NCBI GenBank assembly: GCA_021732025.1
Contig: JAKFVU010000044.1
Span: 1-46,147, forward strand
Reading direction: 5' to 3'
Origin: Candidatus Obscuribacterales bacterium
Lineage (GTDB): Bacteria > Cyanobacteriota > Vampirovibrionia > Obscuribacterales > Obscuribacteraceae
Length of the DNA: 46,147 bases
In this document: positions 1-7,971 of the stretch, piece by piece
Layout: each line of letters starts with the position of its first letter
Position numbering within the stretch: position 1 is the first letter of the stretch
Notes under the pieces: model-generated
What the model saw: the letters and a program-made list of their open reading frames with translations, nothing else
Told to the model about the DNA's origin: nothing
The model's database searches: none
Translations under genes and position numbers: made by a program

Positions 1-578
1 TTAACGCTTACCTGTGCTTTCTCGTGCCGAGCGGGAGGCGTCCAATGCTGTTTGATTTTTTTACTTAGCGAGGCCATGTAGGGTTTGAAGTCAATGTTAG
101 GGGCGTCAGCCTGAAAATTTGCTGCTGCCCCTGCTGCTCCGGCAGCTGATTCGCTATGCATGCGCTTCGATACGAATTGCGCAGAGCCAGCCGGGGGCGG
201 AGGGCTAGGCCTTTCAGTTTCAAGCCTGATGTCGGTGCGCAGCTCTACTTGATTGCCAGCTGCTTGTGAGGCAGATGGATTTTTGCCAGGTTGATGTTGT
301 CCAGCTTGATTGGTCCACTGGCTTGAACTCGCCTGACTAGACGGTCTGCCTTGCTTCTTGTAATACTCTAACTCGGGCGAATATTCCTCAGGTGTGGGCG
401 CATGGTCATTCTTACCCGTTTCAATAATGCGCTTGCGATGGGCTCTCATCAGAGCCTTATGCCGTAGAGCTGCTTCTTCAGCACTTAATTTGGCTTCCTC
501 CGCAACGCTTGCCGATGTTGAAACTAGTTGCAAAATTACCAAGCAAACTGGCATTGATAATCGGAATGATAGTGACAA
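1..578 (-). CDS. Secreted protein with TonB C-terminal domain, 3' end cut by window edge
   Basis: The reading frame is open to the left edge, so the C-terminus is missing. It begins with a signal-peptide-like hydrophobic stretch (PVCLVILQLVSTSASVA) followed by a charged helix and a long Pro/Ser/Gln/Ala-rich linker. Near the edge it reads FKPYMASLSKKIKQHWTPP, which is the start of the TonB C-terminal fold (pattern YxxxLxxxIxxxWxPP). Known TonB proteins link inner-membrane energy to outer-membrane receptors, but this one seems to have a cleavable signal instead of a stable anchor, so it may be a periplasmic TonB-like binding protein. The start is uncertain. TTG at 578 has GGAG eight bases upstream. 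GTG at 587 and ATG at 629 are in frame with weaker ribosome sites. The domain call is from the motif alone. Confidence 0.62.
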   Translation of the reverse strand, partial: MSLSFRLSMPVCLVILQLVSTSASVAEEAKLSAEEAALRHKALMRAHRKRIIETGKNDHAPTPEEYSPELEYYKKQGRPSSQASSSQWTNQAGQHQPGKNPSASQAAGNQVELRTDIRLETERPSPPPPAGSAQFVSKRMHSESAAGAAGAAANFQADAPNIDFKPYMASLSKKIKQHWTPPARHEKAQVSV

Positions 579-732
579 CTTGCGCACTCCACAGGGCAAA
601 AGACAGTTTGTGAAATCACAAATTACCATTGTTGCCGAAACTTTGCAGCCTACGAGCACCATTGTCGATAAATATGAAAACCTTTGCCGGAAATCTTGTG
701 GCATTTTCTGCCATCGCCTATCATTTTCCCTT

Positions 733-1209
733 ATGAAAACCAATGCAGTAAGAATTCTAGACACTCTCGGTATTAACTACGAACTGCGCGAGTATCAGGT
801 CGACCCAGACGACCTCACCGCTGAAACAGTGGCAGCTAAAATCGGCTTTCCCCTAGAGGCAGTATTCAAGACTTTGGTGGTTCGTGGCGACAAGAACGGT
901 GTCTGTCTGGCAGTTGTCGCAGGCAATGCGCAACTAGACCTGAAAGCTTTGGCCAAGCTAAGCGGTGACCGCAAATCAGAAGTCGTGTCTTTGAAAGAAG
1001 TGCAACCCCTCACCGGCTACATACGCGGTGGCGTAACGGCACTGGCTTGTAAAAAAGACTATCCGGTCTATGTCGACGAGAACATTTATCTTTTTGAGCA
1101 AGTATCTGTCTCCGCCGGTGTGCGCGGTACCCAGATAATCATTGCCCCTGAAGACTACCTGAAGGCCACCCACGCCACTGCGGGTGAAATTGCTAAAGAT
1201 GCCGTATAA
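733..1209 (+). CDS. ybaK: Cys-tRNA(Pro)/aminoacyl-tRNA deacylase, YbaK/EbsC family
   Basis: This 158-residue protein is the usual length for YbaK. The family hydrolyses Cys wrongly loaded on tRNA(Pro) in the cytoplasm, a trans-editing role in translation fidelity. Family marks are AVFKTLVV with the conserved Lys at residue 46, the VAGNAQLDLKALAKLSG segment (V...QLDLKK.A in relatives), TGYIRGGVTALA, and a GVRGTQIIIAPEDY end (SGGKRGLDIELAAGDL in relatives). I chose ATG 733 because family members start just before this VRILDTLGI helix. The frame stays open far upstream, over the opposite-strand TonB-C gene, but that extension has no family similarity. No Shine-Dalgarno is visible. The family call is strong, but the exact substrate within the INS/YbaK superfamily is not proven. 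Confidence 0.9.
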   Translation: MKTNAVRILDTLGINYELREYQVDPDDLTAETVAAKIGFPLEAVFKTLVVRGDKNGVCLAVVAGNAQLDLKALAKLSGDRKSEVVSLKEVQPLTGYIRGGVTALACKKDYPVYVDENIYLFEQVSVSAGVRGTQIIIAPEDYLKATHATAGEIAKDAV

Positions 1210-1295
1210 CGGGCAAGCCTATTTGTCAGGATGCCCATAAAAATCCACAAATGCTGAGTATGCTTCTAGCATGTTAACTGCTCGAGGATTTGATT

Positions 1296-1913
1296 GTGGC
1301 TGACAAACCTGACGTTAAAGCGGAATCTAGACAAGAGTCGAAACTGGCTGACCCCCTAGATCTTGGGCGCTTAGAGGCCGATGCGGCGATGCGTGAATTG
1401 GGCAAACGTGCCATTCCAGTAGACGCCAAATTGCCAGCTGCTTTCACTGCTGGTGGAAACGACTTTACTATCGTAGACAAAGAAATCGCCGGTCATATCA
1501 AGGCTGCTGCAGCAAAGATGACCCCTGAGCAGCTCGAGCGGGCCAATCGCCAAGCAGATCTTCCTTACCGCGTTATCGAAGCCGCTGGCAATCGCGGTGC
1601 AATACCTGACGTATCCGCCCACCGCCGCAGCCAAGAAGCTATTCCGATTGAACGCCAAGCTGATGTCACCCGTTGGATTGTCGCCGCCGGAAGAATCGGT
1701 GATAAGTCTGAATTGCGTGCTCAGGCTGGGGACTCTTACTCTTCAATCGCAAGCAATCTGCTAGCTGAACGGGACGGCCGCAAGGCCAGCAAGACCGAAG
1801 TGCATCTGATGGCTACGGCCATTGCTGAGTACAACGGCAAAACCGGCGCCCAGGCCAACCAACTCAACGTCAATGAAGTTGTGAAACTGCCGCCATTGCG
1901 CAAGGCTGTTTAG
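1296..1913 (+). CDS. Hypothetical protein with LysM-like C-terminus
   Basis: The protein has 205 residues, no signal peptide and no membrane segment. I chose GTG 1296 because GAGGA (1284-1288) lies seven bases before it; TTG 1290 is too close to that site. Most of the protein is Ala/Glu/Arg-rich helix. The last 55 residues (AGDSYSSIASNLL ... YNGK ... NQLNVNEVVKLPPL) keep the LysM rhythm: a GDS turn, a helix, an NG and a hydrophobic VxLP end. There is an insertion between the two helices. LysM domains normally bind peptidoglycan-type glycans, but without an export signal the role here is unknown. It stands alone between ybaK and the convergent fic gene. Confidence 0.6.
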   Translation: MADKPDVKAESRQESKLADPLDLGRLEADAAMRELGKRAIPVDAKLPAAFTAGGNDFTIVDKEIAGHIKAAAAKMTPEQLERANRQADLPYRVIEAAGNRGAIPDVSAHRRSQEAIPIERQADVTRWIVAAGRIGDKSELRAQAGDSYSSIASNLLAERDGRKASKTEVHLMATAIAEYNGKTGAQANQLNVNEVVKLPPLRKAV

Positions 1914-1964
1914 ACTGAGGCTGAGATTGGGCGAGGGCATGCGAAGAATCACTAGCGTCGGCGA

Positions 1965-3503
1965 CTACTTCGCCTCTGGTTTTCCTGTTATTGCCTTTTT
2001 TACTAACCCTGCTAGAAATTTACTAAGTGGTGCAATATCTTGCCCGACACTGGCGCACTCAAGGGCTTCAAGATAATCTTTTCGTCGTTCCACTGGTATT
2101 ACCGTCCACGGATAGCCACCTGAAGCCAGCATAACATTCATCAAAAATCTGCCAATTCTTCCGTTTCCGTCCATGTATGGATGAATATAGACAAAGATAA
2201 AGTGTCCAAGAACAGCTCGCACACCTGCATCCGTTTCTTCTTTCAAAAGGTCGAATAGAGTTGGCATCATTTCGCGCATGGCTTGAGGGCTTGGCGGTAC
2301 GTGCATTGACTGGCCAATGAAGACTTGGTCACTGCGATATCCAGCTAAGTCGGCTGGTTTCAGTAACCCCGCTGAGACACTTCCAGAGAAGAGTTCTCTG
2401 TACCACGTGCCGTGATCATCGTCGACAACGCTGCCCGCATTTTTACCATCAAGTACTTTTTGAACACTATATCGAACCGCCTGATATGACTGCCAATAGC
2501 CGCGCATGGCTAGGGCATTTCGCAGCTCGCGGTCTGTATTGTTTTTATCGGGATTCCAATTACCCAACCGAATTTTCTCAATTAGCTCTCTGCTGACTTG
2601 GTATCCTTCGATTGACAATGAGTGATATGCATCGGTTGTGTACAGCTCTTGTATCTGTTTCAGATAGTCACTAGATCGTGGCCGTTCACTCGGTGAAGCT
2701 GGAAATGACTTTAAGACAGGTTCTCGCATCTCTTGCCAAATTAGACGAATGCGATTGGCGTAGGCTGAGTTTTCTGAATTTCGGAAAAGTATCGGACTAC
2801 CGTTGACGAATGGATCTTCCTCTCTGCAGTCGAAAGACTCTGATTTCATAGCCTCAAGAATGTCGTCGGCAATTCGATCGCGTCCAACATTGCGAAACGC
2901 TCCAGCGAGCCTACCTGCTATGACAGAGTTACCACCCTCGAGCAGAAGTCGTAAAAGAACGGATGCATCGGAGATTTTTGTTAGTGCAGCTCTTGCGTCT
3001 ATTTGATGATTGCGAAAATAGTTCAAAGAGCAGGCGATCAGGGCCGCTGGTAGAGAGTAGATAGCGAGACCATCTTGAAGTTCAACTTCTTGTGGTAAGC
3101 GAGATTGAATGTCTAATATTGAGGTGCTATAGGGCAAGAGAGTTAGGTTGTTCCTACCCTTAGTTGAACGCACTAGAAGCTGTGCGGGCACGGTTCTGTT
3201 TCCTACATGCAGGTTTAGTGATTGCTCGGGGGAAAGACACCAGTCATCACCAAATCGTGTCTGAAGGTAACTAGCGCAGAAAAGCCAATACGAAGAATAC
3301 CAGGCTGCACTTGCGCCCATCGCCATGTCTGGATTGGTTGGCATATACCAACCTTTCATAACTTCTTGCAAAAAACCGCCTTTAACTAATCGCTCGCGGT
3401 GAACTCTCGCAAGGTCACTGCTTTGAATGGCAAATCTTTTGTCTGCTTGAATATCGTGGAGTACTTCAAGAGACTGGGCTAGTTTGTCTGCTGGTGAAGG
3501 CAT
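1965..3503 (-). CDS. Fic-domain protein with N-terminal AbiEi-like region and built-in inhibitory helix
   Basis: This 512-residue protein carries the Fic catalytic motif HPYMDGNGRIGR at residues 441-452 with catalytic His441. Fic enzymes transfer AMP (or another nucleotide part) from NTPs onto hydroxyl side chains of target proteins. An upstream SLSIEG at 295-300 matches the inhibitory motif [S/T]xxxE[G/N] (Ser295, Glu299, Gly300). It lies before the Fic core, as in class II Fic proteins, whose Glu blocks productive ATP binding, so the enzyme is predicted to be kept off until released. Residues 1-200 look like a winged-helix plus AbiEi-type region (GGFLQEVMKGWYMP, then SLPAALIA), an arrangement seen in other Fic proteins and possibly DNA-binding. 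The gene follows the MNIO gene after 125 bp filled by 24-bp direct repeats, which suggests self-regulation through the N-terminal domain. The target is unknown. Confidence 0.9.
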   Translation of the reverse strand: MPSPADKLAQSLEVLHDIQADKRFAIQSSDLARVHRERLVKGGFLQEVMKGWYMPTNPDMAMGASAAWYSSYWLFCASYLQTRFGDDWCLSPEQSLNLHVGNRTVPAQLLVRSTKGRNNLTLLPYSTSILDIQSRLPQEVELQDGLAIYSLPAALIACSLNYFRNHQIDARAALTKISDASVLLRLLLEGGNSVIAGRLAGAFRNVGRDRIADDILEAMKSESFDCREEDPFVNGSPILFRNSENSAYANRIRLIWQEMREPVLKSFPASPSERPRSSDYLKQIQELYTTDAYHSLSIEGYQVSRELIEKIRLGNWNPDKNNTDRELRNALAMRGYWQSYQAVRYSVQKVLDGKNAGSVVDDDHGTWYRELFSGSVSAGLLKPADLAGYRSDQVFIGQSMHVPPSPQAMREMMPTLFDLLKEETDAGVRAVLGHFIFVYIHPYMDGNGRIGRFLMNVMLASGGYPWTVIPVERRKDYLEALECASVGQDIAPLSKFLAGLVKKAITGKPEAK

Positions 3504-3519
3504 AGGCTCTGGGGCGTTA

Positions 3520-3615
3520 CTAGTTTAATGTGTTGGACTGCTACTAGTTTATCATGTTGGGCGCGTACTAGTTTATTGTGCTGTGCCTTTTCTAGTTTAT
3601 TGTGCTTTGCTTTCG
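3520..3615. repeat. Four 24-bp direct repeats upstream of fic
   Basis: CTAGTTTA occurs at 3520, 3544, 3568 and 3592, exactly 24 bp apart each time. The following bases are also related (ATGTGTTGG, TCATGTTGG, TTGTGCTGT, TTGTGCTTT). The array ends 17 bp before the fic start codon on the minus strand, so it occupies the promoter position. It may be an operator array; no inverted repeat inside a unit is obvious. Confidence 0.92.
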
Positions 3616-3628
3616 CCGGGCACTAGTT

Positions 3629-5503
3629 CTACGATGCATTCAACCGTTTACAACCGGCGAATATGCCTAGTTCGAACAGCTGCTTTACTAACCCAATGAG
3701 ATTAGCTAAGTTTTCTGTGGATGGTGATATTTGCATTGATGACATTGCCTCTTCTATCAAATTGAGGCAACTAAAGGGTTTGTAACTAGTTGAACTATCT
3801 GCACTCCGTCTGGTTTGTGCAGCTGCCTTTATTAAGGCTGCGGCGGCCACGGGTACTGTTAGCAGCTGGGCACTGGCACCGCCTGTGGGGCGGTAAATAG
3901 CGATGTTGTAAGGCCCCGAAATTCCTGATGCGGAATTGCCCCAGGGCATAAAGACTTCTTCAGCAGCCACGTTAGCAAGGCTCTCCGTGGCTCGCACAAT
4001 GCTCGGTATTGGATATGCGCTTGTGAATAATTCAAGGCTTTCATTGAGTATAGGCTGAGATTGGCTCAGCTGTTCAAAGCTGTCTAATTCAAGATCGATC
4101 AAGTTCGAGTCTATGTTGTACTGGCCGCAGAAACGTTTTTTGTGTTCACTAAGTGCCAGTTCGCAGAGATATGGTAGCTCCATAATCACCTCTGGCCAGT
4201 CACTATTTAGATATTCGGCAAAATCTTTAGTGCTAATTTCTTGACTTAAGCCAATGGTCGGATGCTTGCGATAGAATCCGGCGCTGACCTTCTTGCTACA
4301 GTCACCCAGAGCCACAAAGGTGCAAGGACAGACTGACTGTAGCAGCTCTTCTAGACGCGAGTTGGTAATCATCAGATAGATTTCGCTGGCATTTTCGCTT
4401 AGCTGCAAATTGTTGATATCGGCGCTCGATAGGGCTTCGCGCTCGACTGTAAAAGGTGTTGAGCCCGTAGTTCTCTCTAGCAGATTGCCAATGAATGCTT
4501 TTTCAAATTCTCGCAGTGCTTCAACTCCAGAACCGGTTGGAGCGCAATCGATTAGGTCAGTTTCGTCTGCCGTTGAAACTAGTGACACTGTGGAATCTGG
4601 ATGCCGTTTGTCTTTGTTTGTCTCTCTTTCTTTTTCTCTGCTAACGTGGGTTTTTCGGCTGTTATGAATGTCTCTAATTCTGTCGAGATCGAACATCAGT
4701 TCTTTGAAATCAGCGAAGTTCTGATCGCGCTCAAGGGTAATTGCTTTTACTTCAACCAATGTCAGCAAATGCTCTAGTAAGGCAAAGACATTCTTCTCAA
4801 CACGCTCGCCATGGGTATCGACCAAATACTTTGACGTGTGTAAGTGTCCGGCCATGTGCACTTGCACCACACGCTCAAGCGGTATTTCTGCCAAATATTG
4901 ATAAGGATCAAATTTGAGATTGATCGAGTTGATATAAAGGTTGTTTAGATCCAGAAGAATTCCGCAGTCAGCCAATGTTGCGACTTCAGTGAGAAACTGA
5001 GCTTCGCTAAGCGGTCCTTCCATTTTCTGATATGCCGAAATGTTTTCAATCAACATGGGCTTGCCAACAAAGGCTTGGGCAGCCTGAATCTTGTCAGCAA
5101 CGTGCTGCGCCGCTTGTATATTTTGCGGCAAGGGAAATAAATCGTGTATGTAGTGATTGTCTACACTGGAAAAACTAAGATGGTCACTGAACCATGGTGA
5201 ATCAGTAATTTCAACTAGATGCTTGAGATGAGCGAGATAATTTTGATCAAGGGCATCGGCACTGCCGATCGACATGCTTACTCCGTGCGAAGTTAAAGCA
5301 AATTGCCGTGACATGCGCTTCAGTAAGTCTTGACCGCCTGTGGCAGATTGGAAGTAATTTTCAGGTGTGAACTCAAGCCAGTCTATTTTTTCTTGGTGGG
5401 CCATGATTGAGTCAATGAGACTTCCTCGCAGGCCAAGCCCGATGCCGAGAGTGGGCAAAGTAGCTTTGATAGAAGAAAACGTGGACGGTAGTTTATTGTT
5501 CAA
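3629..5503 (-). CDS. DUF692 multinuclear non-heme iron oxidase (MNIO) fused to DUF2063 RiPP partner domain
   Basis: Residues 1-290 form a DUF692/MNIO TIM-barrel oxidase. Expected metal-ligand motifs are present: TSHGV (His73), SDHLSF (Asp107-His108), LIENIS (Glu153-Asn154), LLDLNN (Asp185-Asn187), VHMAGH (His216, His220), DTHGE (Asp229-His231) and LERD (Glu258-Asp260). This family (MbnB, TglH, BufB, ChrH) oxidises Cys or other residues of ribosomal peptides using iron and O2. A charged Ser-rich linker (about 288-330) leads to a DUF2063/HvfC-BufC-like region, with YRKHPTIG, then FAEYL and ELPYLCELALSEH. In relatives this partner is usually a separate gene that recruits the precursor. The start is TTG 5503 inside the end of the peptide gene, an 11-base overlap with no Shine-Dalgarno, so translation is probably coupled. 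The substrate is inferred to be the upstream Cys-repeat peptide. Confidence 0.9.
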   Translation of the reverse strand: MNNKLPSTFSSIKATLPTLGIGLGLRGSLIDSIMAHQEKIDWLEFTPENYFQSATGGQDLLKRMSRQFALTSHGVSMSIGSADALDQNYLAHLKHLVEITDSPWFSDHLSFSSVDNHYIHDLFPLPQNIQAAQHVADKIQAAQAFVGKPMLIENISAYQKMEGPLSEAQFLTEVATLADCGILLDLNNLYINSINLKFDPYQYLAEIPLERVVQVHMAGHLHTSKYLVDTHGERVEKNVFALLEHLLTLVEVKAITLERDQNFADFKELMFDLDRIRDIHNSRKTHVSREKERETNKDKRHPDSTVSLVSTADETDLIDCAPTGSGVEALREFEKAFIGNLLERTTGSTPFTVEREALSSADINNLQLSENASEIYLMITNSRLEELLQSVCPCTFVALGDCSKKVSAGFYRKHPTIGLSQEISTKDFAEYLNSDWPEVIMELPYLCELALSEHKKRFCGQYNIDSNLIDLELDSFEQLSQSQPILNESLELFTSAYPIPSIVRATESLANVAAEEVFMPWGNSASGISGPYNIAIYRPTGGASAQLLTVPVAAAALIKAAAQTRRSADSSTSYKPFSCLNLIEEAMSSMQISPSTENLANLIGLVKQLFELGIFAGCKRLNAS

Positions 5504-6032
5504 GTTTGGAGAATTTGCTGAAATCTTTGTCGCCTAAGGCAGCTAAATCTTTCTTGTCGATTTTGTAGGCGCAAGAGAAGACGTCTGCTTTATCGTTTTT
5601 CCCAAGTTGCACCTTGTGTGCACACTTGAATAGCTCATTGGCTTCTTTATCGCCAGGTTTAATGAAGTAAGCGCAGTGGAAAACACCGTCATCAGCGCCT
5701 TTGATAGCAATTTTGTCGTCTTTAATTATGGAGGCGCACTTGAAGTAATCATCGCCGCCGATTTTGTCGGTTAACTTGTCGCCTTTGATGAGAAAAGCGC
5801 ATTTGTAGAAGTCTTTGTCATAATCATGGTCGACTTTGAAAGGATTGTTTTGACCGCCGTTGGCTTTTCCAAATAGCTTATCCAGGTCATCTTGAGAGTT
5901 TGACTTAACGCCGCCTTTTTTCAAAAGGTCAAGGGCTTCACTAACAGCGCTTTCGCTCAGGCCGTTTTTATGCGAGGCTTTTGGGTCGAATAGTTCATTC
6001 ATGAGCTCTTTGACTGTTGCTGAATCGCGCAT
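5493..6032 (-). CDS. Candidate multi-core RiPP precursor with five F/Y-x-C-A repeats
   Basis: The peptide has 179 residues. It contains exactly five Cys (78, 99, 120, 137, 154), each in the same setting: DFYKCAFLIK, DYFKCASIIK, GVFHCAYFIK, ELFKCAHKVQ, DVFSCAYKID. The consensus is an aromatic residue, K/H/S, Cys, Ala, then a short hydrophobic-basic run, with spacings of 21, 21, 17 and 17 residues. Between cores the sequence is Asp/Lys/Gly-rich. The first 60 residues are Cys-free and helical (VKELMNELF, AVSEALDLLKKG), as expected of a leader. There is no signal peptide, unlike typical bufferins, and no EGKC motif. ATG 6032 has GGAG eight bases upstream. The gene overlaps the MNIO gene, the strongest sign that these Cys are oxidised by it. 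I know no named family with this motif; function (metal binding, signalling, antimicrobial) is open. Confidence 0.85.
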   Translation of the reverse strand: MRDSATVKELMNELFDPKASHKNGLSESAVSEALDLLKKGGVKSNSQDDLDKLFGKANGGQNNPFKVDHDYDKDFYKCAFLIKGDKLTDKIGGDDYFKCASIIKDDKIAIKGADDGVFHCAYFIKPGDKEANELFKCAHKVQLGKNDKADVFSCAYKIDKKDLAALGDKDFSKFSKLEQ

Positions 6033-6207
6033 ATTAGTTTCTCCAGTGACAGAATCAAAATTGAATTTGTTTTGATTCTAGTTTTGAATTTATTGGTAAT
6101 TTGTTGGTAGACCGCCGTTGTCGATTAACTCAATCGCAACGACTGTTTCTATACCGGTCAATTTATTTCTGGACAAGATTGCAAGAAAAACTTTGGTCTA
6201 GACGTTT

Positions 6208-6864
6208 TTAAGTGGCGAGTCTTTTTGCAACTAGTTCGAAGATGTGCCACTGTTTGCTGTTTCCGGCTGCATCGGTACCAGCCGACTTGCTCTCTGAGAG
6301 CAACTCAATTTCTGTTTCGAGGTTTGCCTGATTGAGGCTAAATAGGTCAACTAACTGCTGTTGACTCAGCGCCGAGATTGAGTTGTTGGAGTCTGGATGA
6401 GTTGCCCAAGAGTCATCTGGGCCGATAAAGTGCCCGCTAAAGCGACCACCGGGCCTCAAGGCCATCAGTATTTTGTGCACCTCGATAGGTAGACTCTTTT
6501 GAGAGAGGAAGGGCAGGCACAGCCCCGCGTTGATTAAATCAACCTGGGGATAGTCTGTTCTCTCAAGGTTTTGGCAAAATGCTCTTAACTTGCCGCCTGC
6601 GCTTTCTCCCAGCTCTGACAGTAGCTTTGTGATTGCCTCGGACTCTTTGTCTATGGCTATCACTGACCAGCCAGCCGCGAGCATTGCTCTGCTGTCACGC
6701 CCTGCGCCGCAGCCGAGGTCGAGGGCTAGGGTGGGAGGTTTTTCTTCTTTGGCAAACTGCTGCAGGGCAAAGAGCAGGGTTTCGTGCGCTTCTAGGCTGG
6801 CAACCTTATCGTAATAGGAGGCCCAGCTATTATCGTTTGCCTGTTCGTCTTGTGGGTTTGCCAT
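6208..6864 (-). CDS. Class I SAM-dependent methyltransferase
   Basis: This 218-residue protein has motif I LALDLGCGAGRDS (SAM binding), a following acidic strand end VIAIDKESEAI that binds the ribose, VDLINAGLCLPFL at motif IV, and ILMALRPGGRFSGHF at motif VI. The fold is that of TehB/Methyltransf_25-like small-molecule methylases; the substrate cannot be read from sequence. It lies upstream of the peptide and MNIO genes on the same strand with a 175-bp gap, so it could be a tailoring enzyme of that pathway or simply a neighbour. The last residues LVAKRLAT close shortly after the Rossmann fold. No Shine-Dalgarno is visible before ATG 6864. Confidence 0.85.
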   Translation of the reverse strand: MANPQDEQANDNSWASYYDKVASLEAHETLLFALQQFAKEEKPPTLALDLGCGAGRDSRAMLAAGWSVIAIDKESEAITKLLSELGESAGGKLRAFCQNLERTDYPQVDLINAGLCLPFLSQKSLPIEVHKILMALRPGGRFSGHFIGPDDSWATHPDSNNSISALSQQQLVDLFSLNQANLETEIELLSESKSAGTDAAGNSKQWHIFELVAKRLAT

Positions 6865-7038
6865 GGTTGTTTGAAATCGTGGGTCTACTTTAGGTGAATT
6901 TGTAGCATGAATTGAGAATGTTCACGGCAATTCTGTGCAGCTCATCTTCGATTAGATCTGGTGCGTTCGGCTGTTAGATGGTGCTGCGTTTACGCGTTTA
7001 AATCAATTACAATTGGCTTAAACGAGACACAAATAATC

Positions 7039-7815
7039 ATGCTACCGAAACCTATACACGACATTAGGCCAATCAAGCCACCGGCAGGTTTTTGGGATGA
7101 GCGTGCTCTTCTTAATCAGGCAGCATTTAGATGGCTCTTTTTGCTACGTGATTTAGGCTTTTCGCTACCAGGCTTTGATCATTTGGACTTTTTGATAATT
7201 CATACTCCTGGTGCACCAGCTGATATATTTCCGCAAGTTGCCTCTGGAGAGTCAAGCTGTATGCAAAGAGAAGTTCATTGTGAAGTTAGATCGATACCAG
7301 ACTCTCCAGATGACATCTTAAGGTTCATAAATGAGTGTATTTACGCCTGTCTGCGGTTGGTTTGTAGGCAAGAGTCAGAAGATCTGGAAATCCTTAGCAG
7401 GGCTTACGAAAAGTTGCAGGCATTCGGTGATAATTTTCAGATTGTTTGGAAGATGGTTAAAAATCGAGCTTTTGAAGTAAGTCTGTTGATCAGACCGTGT
7501 GGAGCATACCCATCTGGTGGAGAGTTGATAGCCGCAATTCTTCGTTGCGACGAGCCCGCTAAAACCCATTACGCTGTGATGTTTGAATATTGCTCCTACT
7601 GGGATATTAAGGCACTTATTGGAAAAGTATCAATAAACGTGGATATTCTAGAAATTGTAGGTTCAAAAGAATGGGTCAGGAAATATCCAGGCTTGCCTTC
7701 AAAAATATTAGTGTCGTTGCCACAGACTTTCGAAACAAAGAATGGAGCCAGTTTCTTTCTATCTGATGTATCTTTGATTAATAAAGCTCTCAAAGATTGT
7801 GATTTGCCTTGGTAG
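7039..7815 (+). CDS. Hypothetical protein
   Basis: I do not recognise a family. From ATG 7039 the product is 258 residues and soluble, with no signal peptide or membrane segment. The frame is open further upstream to 6961, but that part reads like non-coding sequence. It is lower in GC and reads differently from its neighbours, with many Ile, Phe and Cys residues. The next gene (7972-8445) has a similar size class and composition, so the two may form a pair. This kind of anonymous cytoplasmic pair is often seen at variable loci, but nothing in the sequence proves a toxin, immunity or defence role. Confidence 0.6.
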   Translation: MLPKPIHDIRPIKPPAGFWDERALLNQAAFRWLFLLRDLGFSLPGFDHLDFLIIHTPGAPADIFPQVASGESSCMQREVHCEVRSIPDSPDDILRFINECIYACLRLVCRQESEDLEILSRAYEKLQAFGDNFQIVWKMVKNRAFEVSLLIRPCGAYPSGGELIAAILRCDEPAKTHYAVMFEYCSYWDIKALIGKVSINVDILEIVGSKEWVRKYPGLPSKILVSLPQTFETKNGASFFLSDVSLINKALKDCDLPW

Positions 7816-7971
7816 CGATAGTGCTCTCTATTGCTGTTCCTGACGATCTGAGCCAACAGTCTTGAATACGCCATTGCATGCAGTGGCAATTTGTGAGTGT
7901 CGTGCGAGCGTTAGTCTACGAACGGGTGTCTATCTGAAATGGGCGGCCGAGGTAGCTATAAGGTTGAGATA

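Noticed and set aside
394..732. Upstream extension of the ybaK frame
   Set aside because: It lies over the opposite-strand TonB-C gene and has no family similarity; YbaK proteins start near 733.
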